From the NCBI GenBank assembly GCA_946807835.1, contig OX327690.1, forward strand, positions 9,644,501 through 9,708,500: a DNA stretch of 64,000 bases, given 5' to 3'. Of this stretch, positions 35,818 through 45,569 are shown piece after piece. This DNA is from Ailanthus altissimus (taxonomy: Eukaryota > Streptophyta > Magnoliopsida > Sapindales > Simaroubaceae). Below the pieces are notes generated by a model. The model worked only from the letters and a program-made list of their open reading frames with translations, ran no database searches and had not been told where the DNA came from. The stretch's first letter is position 1; each line of letters opens with the position of its first letter. Both the position numbers and the translations under genes were made by a program.

Positions 35818-38800
35818 CATTTCAATCACTTGAGATGGTCCATCTCCCATTGAAAGTAGTTTAGAACACCTTTAAATGAGAAACCTCTCCTTTTTCATAT
35901 GCAACCAAACATAATCACCCGGCTTAAATACAACTTTTTTATGCCCATTATTAGCTTGATTGGTATATTGTTCAATTCTTCTTTCAATGTTTTATCATAC
36001 TTTTTCATGAATGTGCCTAACAAAGTCAACTTTCTACTTCCCATCTAAATTAACACGCTTATCCATAGGTAAAGGAGTTAAATCCAAATGAGTTAATGGA
36101 TTAAAACCATACACAATTTCTAAAGGTGAAAACTTAGTTGCTGAATGCACACTCCTATTATATGCAAACTCTATATCGGTAAACATTTTTCCTATATTTT
36201 CAAGTTCTTGTGTATTATAGCACATAACAAAATAGATAAAGTCCTATTAAATACTTTGGTTTGCCCATCAATTTATTCATGACAAGTAGTAGAAAATAAA
36301 AGTTTAGTTTCTAACTTATCCCTCAAAGTCTTCTAAAAATAGCTTAATAACTTTGCATCCCTATCTAAAATAATACTTTTAGGAATGCCATGTAATCTTA
36401 CAATCTCTTCAAAAAATAAGTCAGCAATATATGATGCATCATTGGTTTTATAACATGGAATAAATGTGCATTATAGAAACTTTATCAACGACCACATATA
36501 TAGAACCTCTACCTACTTTTGACATAGGTAAACCTAACACAAAATTCATAGATTTGTTAATCAAAGATTCACCAGGTATAGGCAAATGTGTATATAATCC
36601 ATAAGGCTTAACTTTAGACTTATCTTGTCTATAACTAATACATTTCTCATAAATTCTTTCTCTATCATGTTTTATATGAGGCAAAAAGAAATGTTCATAC
36701 AAAACATCTAAAGTCTTAGATATACCAAAATTCTCTATTAAACCACCCAGGAGCTTATTTAACAAAAAATTCGCTCAACGATTATTTAGGTACATATAAC
36801 TTATTTTCTCTAAACAAAAACCTGTTTATGCCTAAAAAACTTGCCAAATGCCACATTCTCATATGCATTTAATACAATATCAAAATCAAAATCATTAACA
36901 TACAAGTCTTTAATGTATTCAAAACCTAATAATTTTGCATCAAAGGTAGAAAGTAAGGTGTACCTTCGAGATAATGCATCAGTCTTAATTTTTTTCTTAC
37001 CTTGCTTATACTTGATCACATAAGGAAATGTTTCAATGAACTCCACCCCTTGACATACTGCTTGTTTAGCTTGTGTTATCCCTTTAAATGCTTCAATGAT
37101 TCATAATCTATATGAATTACAAACTCTTTTGGCAAAAGATAATGTTGCAAAGTTCTTAATGCCTTAAACAATGCATACATCTCTTTATCATATGTAGGTT
37201 AATTTAAGGATGCTCAATTTAGCTTCTCACTAAAATACGCAATGGTATATCCTTCTTACATTAGTAAACTCCAATACTTATTCTTGAAGCATCACACTCG
37301 ATTTCAAAAGTTTTAGTAAAGTTAGATAAAGCACGTAAATGTGCATTCGTTAACCCAAACAGTATAACTACCTCTCATATAAATTATATTTTATTTTAAA
37401 TACAGTTTTCCATTCATCACCTTTTCTCATCCTAATATGATAATATCCACTCTTAAGATCAACTTTGATAAAAACACAAGAATCATGTAATTCATCAAGC
37501 ATATCATCTAATCTAGGAATGTGATGTCTATACTTTACAGTTATAATTGTTGATGGCGCAGCAATCAACACAATTCCTTCATAACCCATCCTTCTTAGGC
37601 ATAAGCAATACTGGAACCGTACAAGGAATCATGCTTTCATGCATAGACCCCTTCTCTATGAGCTCACTAACTTGCCTTTGAAGTTTCTTTGTCTTATCGA
37701 AATTGCTTTTATAGGCTAGCCTATTTAGAATTGATGCTCCAAGTATAAAGTCAATTTGATGCTCGATTCCTCTTATTGGTAGTAAACCATTAGGTATCTC
37801 TTTGGTAAAACATTATCAAATTCCTATAAAAGAGAAACAATAGCTCTAGGCAAAGAGGAGTTAAGTTCGTTAGAATTAAAACAAGCCTCTTTGTACAAAA
37901 ATACACTCATAGAATGATTTAAAATTAAAGCTTTTTATTTTATTTCACTCTCTCTTACATAGAAATTCACTTTTTTTCTCTTTTTTCTTTCTCGTTAACC
38001 AAAACTTCATTTTCTTTTTCTCACCTTTTTGTTTCAGTTTCTCTTAATTTTGAAATCTTACTCTCTTTTTTCATATCATTATCCCTTTTCAACTTCACTT
38101 GATCTTCATCCACTTATCTTGGGGTTAAAGGTACAAGAGTAAGGAGTACCTATTTGTGTAACCATCAAGAATTATATACCTATCATATTGCCATGATCGC
38201 ACCAAAAGAATATGCCCTGCATGTATTGGCACTAAATCACACAATATTTCATCCTTAAACTTCCCAACTGAGAATGAAACCAACACGTATTTATTTACTT
38301 CAACTTGTCTACAATTATTCAGCCATTATAGCTTATATAGCCTAGGATATTTCAAAGTTGTCAAATTTAATTTTTTCACTAAACCAGTGCTAGATACATT
38401 AGTACAACTCTCCCCCATTAATAATCATGCTACATATCATATCATTGACATGGCATGGCATCTAGTACGAAACATGTTATCACATTGCACATTCTCATCT
38501 TTTTTTATTTACATACTAAGAGCTCTTCTTGCAACCAAAAGCTCTTCATCAATCGGATACTTAATGTCACTTGCATCCTCTAAAGGTGGCACGGGCTCAT
38601 TATTAGATTCACCTTCGATCTCAACATCACCATCATCTTTCAATATCATCACTCTTTTGTTTGGGCATTGAGATGCAAAATGACATATTCCAAAAAATTT
38701 CAAGCATTTAATGTCTTTATTTCTAGAAGGTTGGAAATTAGGTTTACCTTTGTTTGGTATGCCTCAATCTTTTTTATCGTTGGAGGTTTTGGCTTTAGGC

Positions 38801-40500
38801 TTAAAATTAAGATTTTGCATCTTTCTTGCTCCAATTCAGTTTCTATGTTAAAAAAGAACTTGAATTCTGCCCAATTTGTACGGAACCCTTCCTCTTTAAT
38901 TATTGCTCCACTTTTATAGCCATGTGCACCATGTCATTTAACTCAAAATAATGTTGTAACTCTATCATGTTTACAATATTACGGTTCAAACCAACTAGGA
39001 ACCTAGCCATAGTAGCTTCTCAATCCTCCTCTATATTGGCTCGAATCATGACTATTTCCATCTCCTTGTGGTAATCTTCAACATTTTTAGACCCTTTCCA
39101 TCTCTTTGTGGTAATCTTCAACATTTTTAGACCCCTGAATAAGGCTTTGCAACTTTTGAAATAAATCTCTATAGTATTAACTTGTAATGACTTGTCTCTT
39201 CATAATAGCCTTCATCTCTTCCCATGTCTCAATAAGTTTTTCACAATTTTGTCTCCTACTCAAAGCAAGCCGATCTTATTAAATAATAGCATAATTAGTA
39301 AATTCTATGGCAGCCAACTTTACTTTTTTCAATTTGAAGTAGTTGTGACAATTAAATACCAATTTCATCTTTTTCTCCTACTCTAAATACGACTCAGGAT
39401 CTTTTTTCCTTGTAAAGATAGAATCTTTATCTTAATATTTCCCCAGTTGTTATCAAATTTATCTTTATATTTAACTCCTTTATTTCCATTCTTATGCCTA
39501 AATCTTCCTAAATTAACATTAGAGGTATGATCATCATCATCTAGGTCATCCCCATAGTCATCTTCATAATCATACCTAAGTGTAATCTTCTCTTTTCGTT
39601 GCACATTAGAAGTTCTAGGTGGCTACTCCATTTATGCACTAAATTCAACTTTATCTATTCTCTCATTCACCTTATCAAACTTTGATTCCAGTCGATTAAG
39701 TTTTTGTTCTAATGACTTAAAAAAGAGTTTGAAATCTATCTTTTCTTGAGCATCATTGGATGAGCCTTTATTTTTTTCTTACGACATGTTTAATAACCTG
39801 TAAAAAAGAAAAAAAAGTTAAAAAATCTTGCAAACACTCCTTTACGTGTTTTCTCTCTGGATTAATAGTACCCACACTCATGTTTACTCAAATTTGGCTT
39901 TTACCCTCTTATGAGCTCGCCCTCTCTTGCATTTTTTCACTATTTAGTCTCTTCTTTAGTTCTTTATTGAACTTAATGAACTTAATCAAAAATACTTTGT
40001 AATAATCTAAACTCAACAAATTAGATCACTAATAATAAGAATGGGTTAAATGCAAAAGATAAAGAATAGGCAAAATTTAAGAAGCAAAGAGAAAAAACAA
40101 AAAGAAATATGGATTTTGATGCAATTTAGGGTTGTTTGTTTGGTTTTAGGCCTAATTGCACAAATAGGCAGAATGCGCACTATATGTAAACAAAATTTGA
40201 ATAACAAGCAGCACTTCAACTAATTCATATTTCTATACTTTCTTTTTTTTTTAATTTAGAATTCAGAATTGAAACTTGAAATCAATTGAATTTGACTTTT
40301 TTCTTATACTTATTTAAAAAAAAATTATTTTCTTGCTTTTTTTTTTGTTTTACTTATAGGTAATAATAAATAATAAAACTTGAATAGATTAAGGTGAAGA
40401 AATATGCTAAAGTTGTGGTCAATAAGCAACAAAGATGATAGGTTGCAGATTCAAGGGAATAAAACAAAAGGTGAGAAATTTAAAAGAAGAACAAAAATAA
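35818..40500 (-). pseudogene. Gag-pol of gypsy A (main block)
   Basis: Minus-strand order, right to left: gag at about 38700-39800; a degenerate knuckle near 38650-38700 (GICHFASQCPN, with one Cys replaced by Phe); protease region near 38000-38400; RT at 37368-37589 with [20 protein letters not shown] then [10 protein letters not shown]; RNase H at about 36810-37230; integrase at 36034-36765 (HIKHDRERIYEKCISYRQDK, SMNFVLGLPMSKVGRGSIYV, then [20 protein letters not shown]); and the GDYVWLHMKKERF tail near 35880. Stop codons separate most blocks. RT and integrase are both present but each is broken, so it is not functional. Confidence 0.88.
39055..39134. repeat. 40-bp tandem duplication in gag of gypsy A
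   Basis: TTTCCATCTCCTTGTGGTAA starts at 39055 and recurs nearly unchanged at 39095, each copy ending TTTTTAGACCC. Forty bases is not a multiple of three, so this shifts the gag frame. Confidence 0.85.
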
Positions 40501-40536
40501 AAATAAAGGATAGATTAAACCTGAGTTAGAATTTAA

Positions 40537-40548
40537 GCTGTAATATCA
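40537..40548 (-). other. Degenerate primer-binding site of gypsy A
   Basis: The minus strand reads TGATATTACAGC, which differs at three positions from TGGTATCAGAGC, the initiator tRNA-Met complement. It abuts the 5' LTR. Confidence 0.55.
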
Positions 40549-41268
40549 TAAACAAATAAAAACAAAGGACCTTGACTTGTTATCTATAAAGAGATAAAAA
40601 CTAAAGGTATAAGAAATTAGAGTAGATGACACACTCAAGAAAGATGAGAAAGTTAAGGATGAACGCTATAAGAAGAAATTTTAATAAATTCTAAAAAGTT
40701 CTTTGAAGAACCAAGAGAAAACTCTCACTATTAATGTTAAAACTCTAAATTCCCCTTAGGGTTACAAGACCTTTATAAAGTCAATTTTACCAAGAGTATA
40801 AAAGAAAAAATTAAATCAAATCCTAAGTCATAGTAGAAATTGATTACAAAAATAGAAAATAAATAACAAGCATATTAATGAAACAAATATTTTTGTATCC
40901 TTGTTTCTAAATTTAACTTAATAATAAAAAAAGGAAAAAAAGAAAATAAGGATCTTATAAAACCGTGCGAACAGTAATACGTGAACAGTGATGCCAAATC
41001 TTCCTTCTTAAATTAATATACACCATATTTTGTTCTTCATGTAAATTACTTCAAATAACTTAAAGAAACTTAAATAACATTGATAAGACATTGATCATCT
41101 TGAACACTCAATTTGATCAAATTAGTATCTTGAATAAAGCACGAATTTGAGATGTGCTCAATTAGCCCATTTAATGCTTCATTCATTTTCTTTGTTCTTG
41201 CCCTTGTCATTGGACCACCATGGATGCTGAATGAATCTTGTGAAGCTTCAACAACCGGATTCGCATCA
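40549..41268 (-). repeat. 5' LTR of gypsy A
   Basis: Colinear with 11326-12026 of the other LTR and ending GGATTCGCATCA next to the TSD. At 720 bp it is about 75 bp shorter than its partner because the outer start of the partner is missing here. Confidence 0.85.
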
Positions 41269-41273
41269 GCATC

Positions 41274-42065
41274 CTATATATGGTGATAATGTTTTTCCAT
41301 ATGAATTTCTTGACTTTCTGTCTTGTGATGTTATTGTAAGCCTATGCTTCCATCCATTTTGTGAAGTTATTCATAGCTAGGAGTACTAATAACTTCCTTC
41401 TAGCTATTAAGGTAGACGTCTTATGATGTCCATTCCTTATTGTATAAAGGGCTAAAGGTTGGAAACTGTGTTTAGGTCTTCAATTGGTAAATGGATGAGC
41501 ATGGTGTGTTTCTGGCACTTTTTCACCCTTCTTCAAGAATCTTAATGCATCTTTCTTGAGGGATGGGCAGAAATATCCCTGTCTCAATTTTTTTTTGTGT
41601 GCGTGGACTCCTCTATTGGAGTGATTCCTGCATATCCCTTTATGAATTTTCTTAAATATCCTCTTCTTGTCATCGAGTGGAACACATATCATGTATACTC
41701 AAGAGAATGATAGTTTGTGCAACTATCCATCTATCAGAGTGAAAATTTTGGCTTTAATTTGTAGCTTTCTAGATTCTTTGTAGTTAATAATAAGCTTCTC
41801 ATTTTATAGGAAGTTGATGTAGGGAGTCATTCAACTAGTGAAAGTAGTTATTTCCATTAGGTTGTGGGTTTTTGTATCTATCTCGTCATCTTTAGTGGCT
41901 ATCTTGGTTCTAGTTGATAGTGGAAATTTTTGAATGAGTGGATGTTCTATTGTGGAAGCTTCCTTCGCGAGCTTATCTACTTTTGTATTTTGTTCTCAGG
42001 GAATCTGGAACATGGTTACTTCTTAGAGATGTTCAACTGTCTTCTTTGCTTTCATAAGTACATTT
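41274..42065 (-). pseudogene. Tat-like gypsy RNase H and integrase (element H, right half)
   Basis: Near 41930-42000 the minus strand reads as the end of RNase H (EQNTKVDKLAKEASTIEHPL), a typical Tat-lineage phrase. Then at 41480-41692 comes the integrase zinc region (IHKGICRNHSNRGV, LRQGYFCPSLKKDALRFLKK), followed by integrase core NNFTKWMEA and ITRQKVKKFIWKNII near 41300-41350. The CxxC of the zinc domain is lost (GEKVPET where CDKCQ is usual). It continues into 11233-10620. It is bounded on the right by LTR fragment D4. Confidence 0.8.
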
Positions 42066-42790
42066 TGTTGGAGATGGTGCTTATATGCCACTCTTGTATG
42101 AATATTTATTTATTTATTTAATATTTATACCATGAACATTTTAGTAATTTGTTAATATTTATTATATAGTACTAAGCTTGATACTTTTCAGACATTGTAC
42201 ATCTAAAGGAGTTTGATCTAATCTAAATGTGTTTAGGTCAGAGTTAAGAGTTAGCATTTTAAGAGTTAGAATCTTGTCTAAAATAGGACAAAGACTTTGA
42301 ATATATTAGTAAGGACATAGTTGTAAGGAGTTACAAATGGTGCTAGGAAATGTCATTATGCAGTATGTTCTCGAAAATAATATTCTTGATCTATGTTTGC
42401 CAACAAGGGTTGATGATCAGTGAACCTCCCAGATTAGTGTATGTCTGTATTTAGATTATCTTGATGGTTATTCTAGTAGACCATGGGCTTAGTAGAAGCT
42501 GGTTTAGGCATGTAGATATTCAATAAGAACTAAGTACTAAATAGACTCGCGAGGACCTCTAACAGATATATTATATAGCCGTCAATGAAAGGTCTTTTCA
42601 AGTTGAGTAGTATTCATGGTCTTTTATCTTAAGCACCATAGTGAGCTTGTGAGTGATCACAACGCTTTGATTCTGCATATGTTAGAGACCTTTTATAGTC
42701 TGAACTCTGGGTGTCGTTGGGTACTGTCTAATGCTTAAGAGTTTGGTATGCGTAGATATGAAATTCGTCAGCTTAGATAAGTGAGTTGTT
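42066..42790 (+). mobile_element. Truncated D-family LTR (D4)
   Basis: It starts TGTTGGAGATGGTGC and follows D1 in order (CAGACATTGTACATCTAAAGG, TTGAGTAGTATTCATGG, GTGTCGTTGGGTACTG). It stops about one third of the way through the family length. The flank before it is CATTT, and no matching right duplication was found because the rest of the LTR is missing. Confidence 0.75.
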
Positions 42791-42796
42791 GTTGTG

Positions 42797-42900
42797 CGAT
42801 TTCTATATTAAGCACAAGTGCACACCATCGGGAACAAGTAATATAGAGTGTTAATCCCATAAGGAATTTTTCATATTTCTAACCAACACTAAAATTATTT
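42797..42900 (-). repeat. Fragment of a G-family LTR end
   Basis: GTGCGATTTCTATATTAAGC then ACAAGTG and CACCATCGGGAACAAGTAAT resemble the start of G1 (TGATGCGATATTTCTATAAC...AAGCGCAAGTATATGC). Only about 100 bp can be aligned by eye. It lies between D4 and a copia relic. Confidence 0.45.
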
Positions 42901-43009
42901 ATAAAAAACATTCATTATGTTCAATTGAGCTTGTTCTTGACGAATTCTTCTTAATGTTTATTTTTTTTATTATTTTAGGATAAAAATAGTGTTATTCTCA
43001 ATGATCTGG

Positions 43010-43858
43010 GATCGATTATGAGGAAACCTTTGCACCAGTAGCAATGTTGAAGTCAATATGAATTTTATTGGTTGTTGTTGCATATTATGACTATTAGATA
43101 TGAAAGATGGATGTAAAGACGACATTCTTGAATAGATATCTCGAGGAAGAGATATACATAGAATAACCTGAAGGTTTTGCATCCAACTAATCTATAAGTC
43201 TATTGTACAAACTGTAGAAGTCCATTTATGGGCTTAAGTAGGCTTCCAGAGTTGGAACCTTCATTTTGATGAGGTAATCAAAGGATCTGGTTTCATAAAA
43301 AATGATGAGAAACCATGTGTGTATAAAAAGATCAGTGAGAGCATGGTTGTCTTCTTAATTCTCTATGTGGATGACATACTGATCAGTGGGAATGATATCG
43401 GTATGTTACAATCAATCAAGAGTTATCTAAACAAAAACTTCTTCATGAAGGACTTGGGAGAGGCTTCCTATATACTGGATATAAAGCTTTATAGAGATAG
43501 AGTTAGGAAGCTGATAAGACTCTCCCAATCATCATACATCGATAGTGTCTTTAAAAGGTACAATTTTACTAATTGTAAGATAGTTAATGTACCTTTCAGA
43601 CATGGCATTCATATTTCGAGGAGAATGTCTCCTCAGATAGAAGATGAAATAGTTAGAATGTCTAAGATGCCATATGCATCAGCTCTAGGTAGCTTGATGT
43701 ATGCTATGATGTGCACGAGACCTGATATTAGTATAGCTGTAAATGTAACTAACCGATATCAATCTGATCCAGATAACAGCCATTGGATGACAGTCAAACA
43801 TGTCCTTAAATACCTTAAGGCCAGCAAAAGAGTGATAATGAATACAAAGTGCAATTAA
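43010..43858 (+). pseudogene. Copia reverse transcriptase relic
   Basis: The first part is broken: DYEETFAPVAMLKSI, then WKMDVKTTFLN and LEEEIYIE with stops. From about 43262 it is open: HFDEVIKGSGFIKNDEKPCV, then FLILYVDDILISGNDI (YVDD catalytic box near 43367), MKDLGEASYILDIKLYRDR, and YASALGSLMYAMMCTRPDIS with HWMTVKHVLKYLK. It ends where RNase H should begin. No LTR of its own is attached. It runs opposite to copia C1 and C2 and differs from them in sequence, so it is a different copia family. Confidence 0.85.
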
Positions 43859-44294
43859 TTAGAATAGAGTGAATTGAATGTACTGAATCATATCTATTTA
43901 TAGTTCATAGAACCAAATCCGTGTTCAAGTATGAATGCAAGAATTTATAAGTTAATGATGCCTCATTAGATATTCTTTGTGGAAGTAAAGTGAGAATTAA
44001 ACTCATTATCCTATTAAAACTCAGAAATAGTAATTAGAATAGAAGTAGAAATCATAATTCAATCCATACCTAATTTTTTGTTAAATTTATTACTCGTTTG
44101 TGAAAACTCACAAGTTATTAGATCGAATTTATTATTTTCAGATTTGAATCCAATTTCTAGGCTCTTAATGTGAATGGGCTTCATTAAAACATGAATCCTA
44201 AGCTTATTTAAATCTTTTATAATTAGGCTGTCGGAAGGTTCTAAAGTGGCACGAACAAGTCCGATAATTATAATTAAATTTAGAGTAATAAATG
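43855..44294 (+). repeat. Dispersed repeat, right copy (partner at 7010-7458)
   Basis: Same orientation and order as the left copy, from TTAATTAGAATAGAGTGAATT to TTTAGAGTAATAAATG. It begins exactly where the copia relic ends. It could be the 3' LTR portion of that element or of an outer one. Confidence 0.7.
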
Positions 44295-44504
44295 CTTATA
44301 AAGTTAGTTTATAAAATTTGTATTCTAACTTATGTGATATTTGATGTGTTCATTATTAATTAATATTATATAATTACTATAATAATAATAAATAAAATAT
44401 TAATAATTAATTAATAAGTGATAGTCACTAATTAATAATACATTTGTATCTTTCCTATATAAATGTAACATTACTCTAAAATTTAACACATTAAAATATA
44501 AATC

Positions 44505-44600
44505 CATTTGCGAAAAAGCAAAGCACGAACCCTAAACATCCATCGTTGAAAAAGCAAAGCATGAAACCTAAACATCCATTGGTGAAAAAACAAAAACATT
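44505..44600 (+). repeat. 36-bp tandem repeat upstream of the cyclin gene
   Basis: About 2.7 copies start at 44505, 44541 and 44577, each with GAAAAAGCAAAGCACGAA-like and CCTAAACATCCAT blocks. It lies roughly 160-250 bp before the inferred transcription start. Confidence 0.8.
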
Positions 44601-44725
44601 TTTTATTAAAAGAGTTAATTTACGGAAAATAGCCAAAAAGAAAAGAAAACAGCCTCTTACTTTATTTTATTTTATTTTTCATTTAAAATAAGAAAAGAGA
44701 AACGCCAACGACCAAGCAAATAAAG

Positions 44726-44735
44726 ACGACGTCGT
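44726..44735. promoter_or_regulatory. ACGT-core palindrome in the cyclin promoter
   Basis: ACGACGTCGT is a perfect 10-bp palindrome containing GACGTC, a plant bZIP-type (C-box) site. It lies shortly before the CT-rich leader (TTCTCTCTCC at about 44768). Binding is inferred, not shown. Confidence 0.4.
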
Positions 44736-44759
44736 TCTTTGAAGGTTAAATATCACACG

Positions 44760-45569
44760 CAGTTCACGTTCTCTCTCCTTCGAGCGATCCACTCTCCTTT
44801 TCTCTCTGAAAAGCCCTGAAGAGAATTTTTTGACAGTCTTCAGAGATCGTCGCCGCCAAGCTTCGGTGCGTACTTTTTCTCTTTCTCTTTCTCTCTCGAT
44901 GCTCTTTCATCTCTTCAAAAATTTCTTTCTAAATTTTTTTTTTGTACTGATTGTTTCGTGAGAAAATCCTGGATAAATCTGTTCCAATTAGGAACGGTCT
45001 TCGGGTTTAATGGATTTGGATGTGTACTTTCCACTGGAATAAACTCTACTGGAGTGTTTCTTTTTCTAATTCTTGTTCATTGTCGCAAATTTACTTTAAA
45101 TTAGTTGTTTTTTAAGAGGTATTGAGTAATTCTTAGTAAGTTGTATAAGCGTTATTAAAATTCCGGGGGATAGTTTGTAATTTTATTTATTAATAATGGT
45201 TGTTGAAATACAAATTTGGAAAAATGAGATAAATTTACGTTTAGGGCTCATGAAGGAAAATTAGGCATATGTGTTTTGGGAAAGTGGATTTGGAACTTAA
45301 ACAGTGTGGTTTTGAGCATTCTGAATTTTCTTTTATAAATTATTTACAATGCTCGTTATAAAATGCTGGGCGGCAATTATCCAGGTTTATAAGTATTAGT
45401 GCTTTCCTTTATAGCTTTTTTAAAAATCTATTTCATGTGATGGTGATGATACTCTTATATTTCTGAGCAGAATATTATACTGCCAGCTGGTGATGAACTA
45501 CTGATACGGACTTGTTCTTTATTTCGTATTTATATACCGGGTACTGTGTCGTTGTATTGGAAGATACAT
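44760..45569 (+). other. 5'UTR of the cyclin-T gene with a leader intron
   Basis: A CT-rich leader runs to a donor CTTCG|GTGCGT (exon end 44865), and an acceptor TTCTGAGCAG ends at 45470. This gives a 605-bp leader intron and about 99 nt of leader before the ATG at 45570. Leader introns are common in plant housekeeping genes. The 5' end of the transcript is estimated. Confidence 0.6.

Larger units (their letters stand above)
11239..41268 (-). mobile_element. Ty3-gypsy retrotransposon A (split by nested insertions)
   Basis: The left end reads TGATGTGAATC and the right end GATTCGCATCA, inverted repeats of each other. Flanks are GCATC at 11234-11238 and 41269-41273, an exact 5-bp TSD. Coding is on the minus strand. 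The 5' LTR is 40549-41268, gag-pol lies at 35818-40500, the pol C-terminus is at 13276-13398, and the 3' LTR is 11239-13275 with solo LTR G1 inside. Subtracting insertions leaves a few kilobases of internal DNA, normal for the family. The integrase segment SMNFVLGLPMSKVGRGSIYV and the C-terminal LSTNPFQEMGND phrase place it among chromovirus-type plant gypsy elements, though no chromodomain was seen. It sits in the integrase of element H. Confidence 0.9.

Noticed and set aside
11239..41268. Reading 11239-41268 as a single giant retrotransposon
   Set aside because: Internal LTR pairs with separate duplications and opposite coding strands show it is a small gypsy element enlarged by later insertions.
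43319..43858. The open copia RT frame as an active gene
   Set aside because: Its first half has stops, no gag, integrase or RNase H is attached, and the catalytic domain is only partly present.
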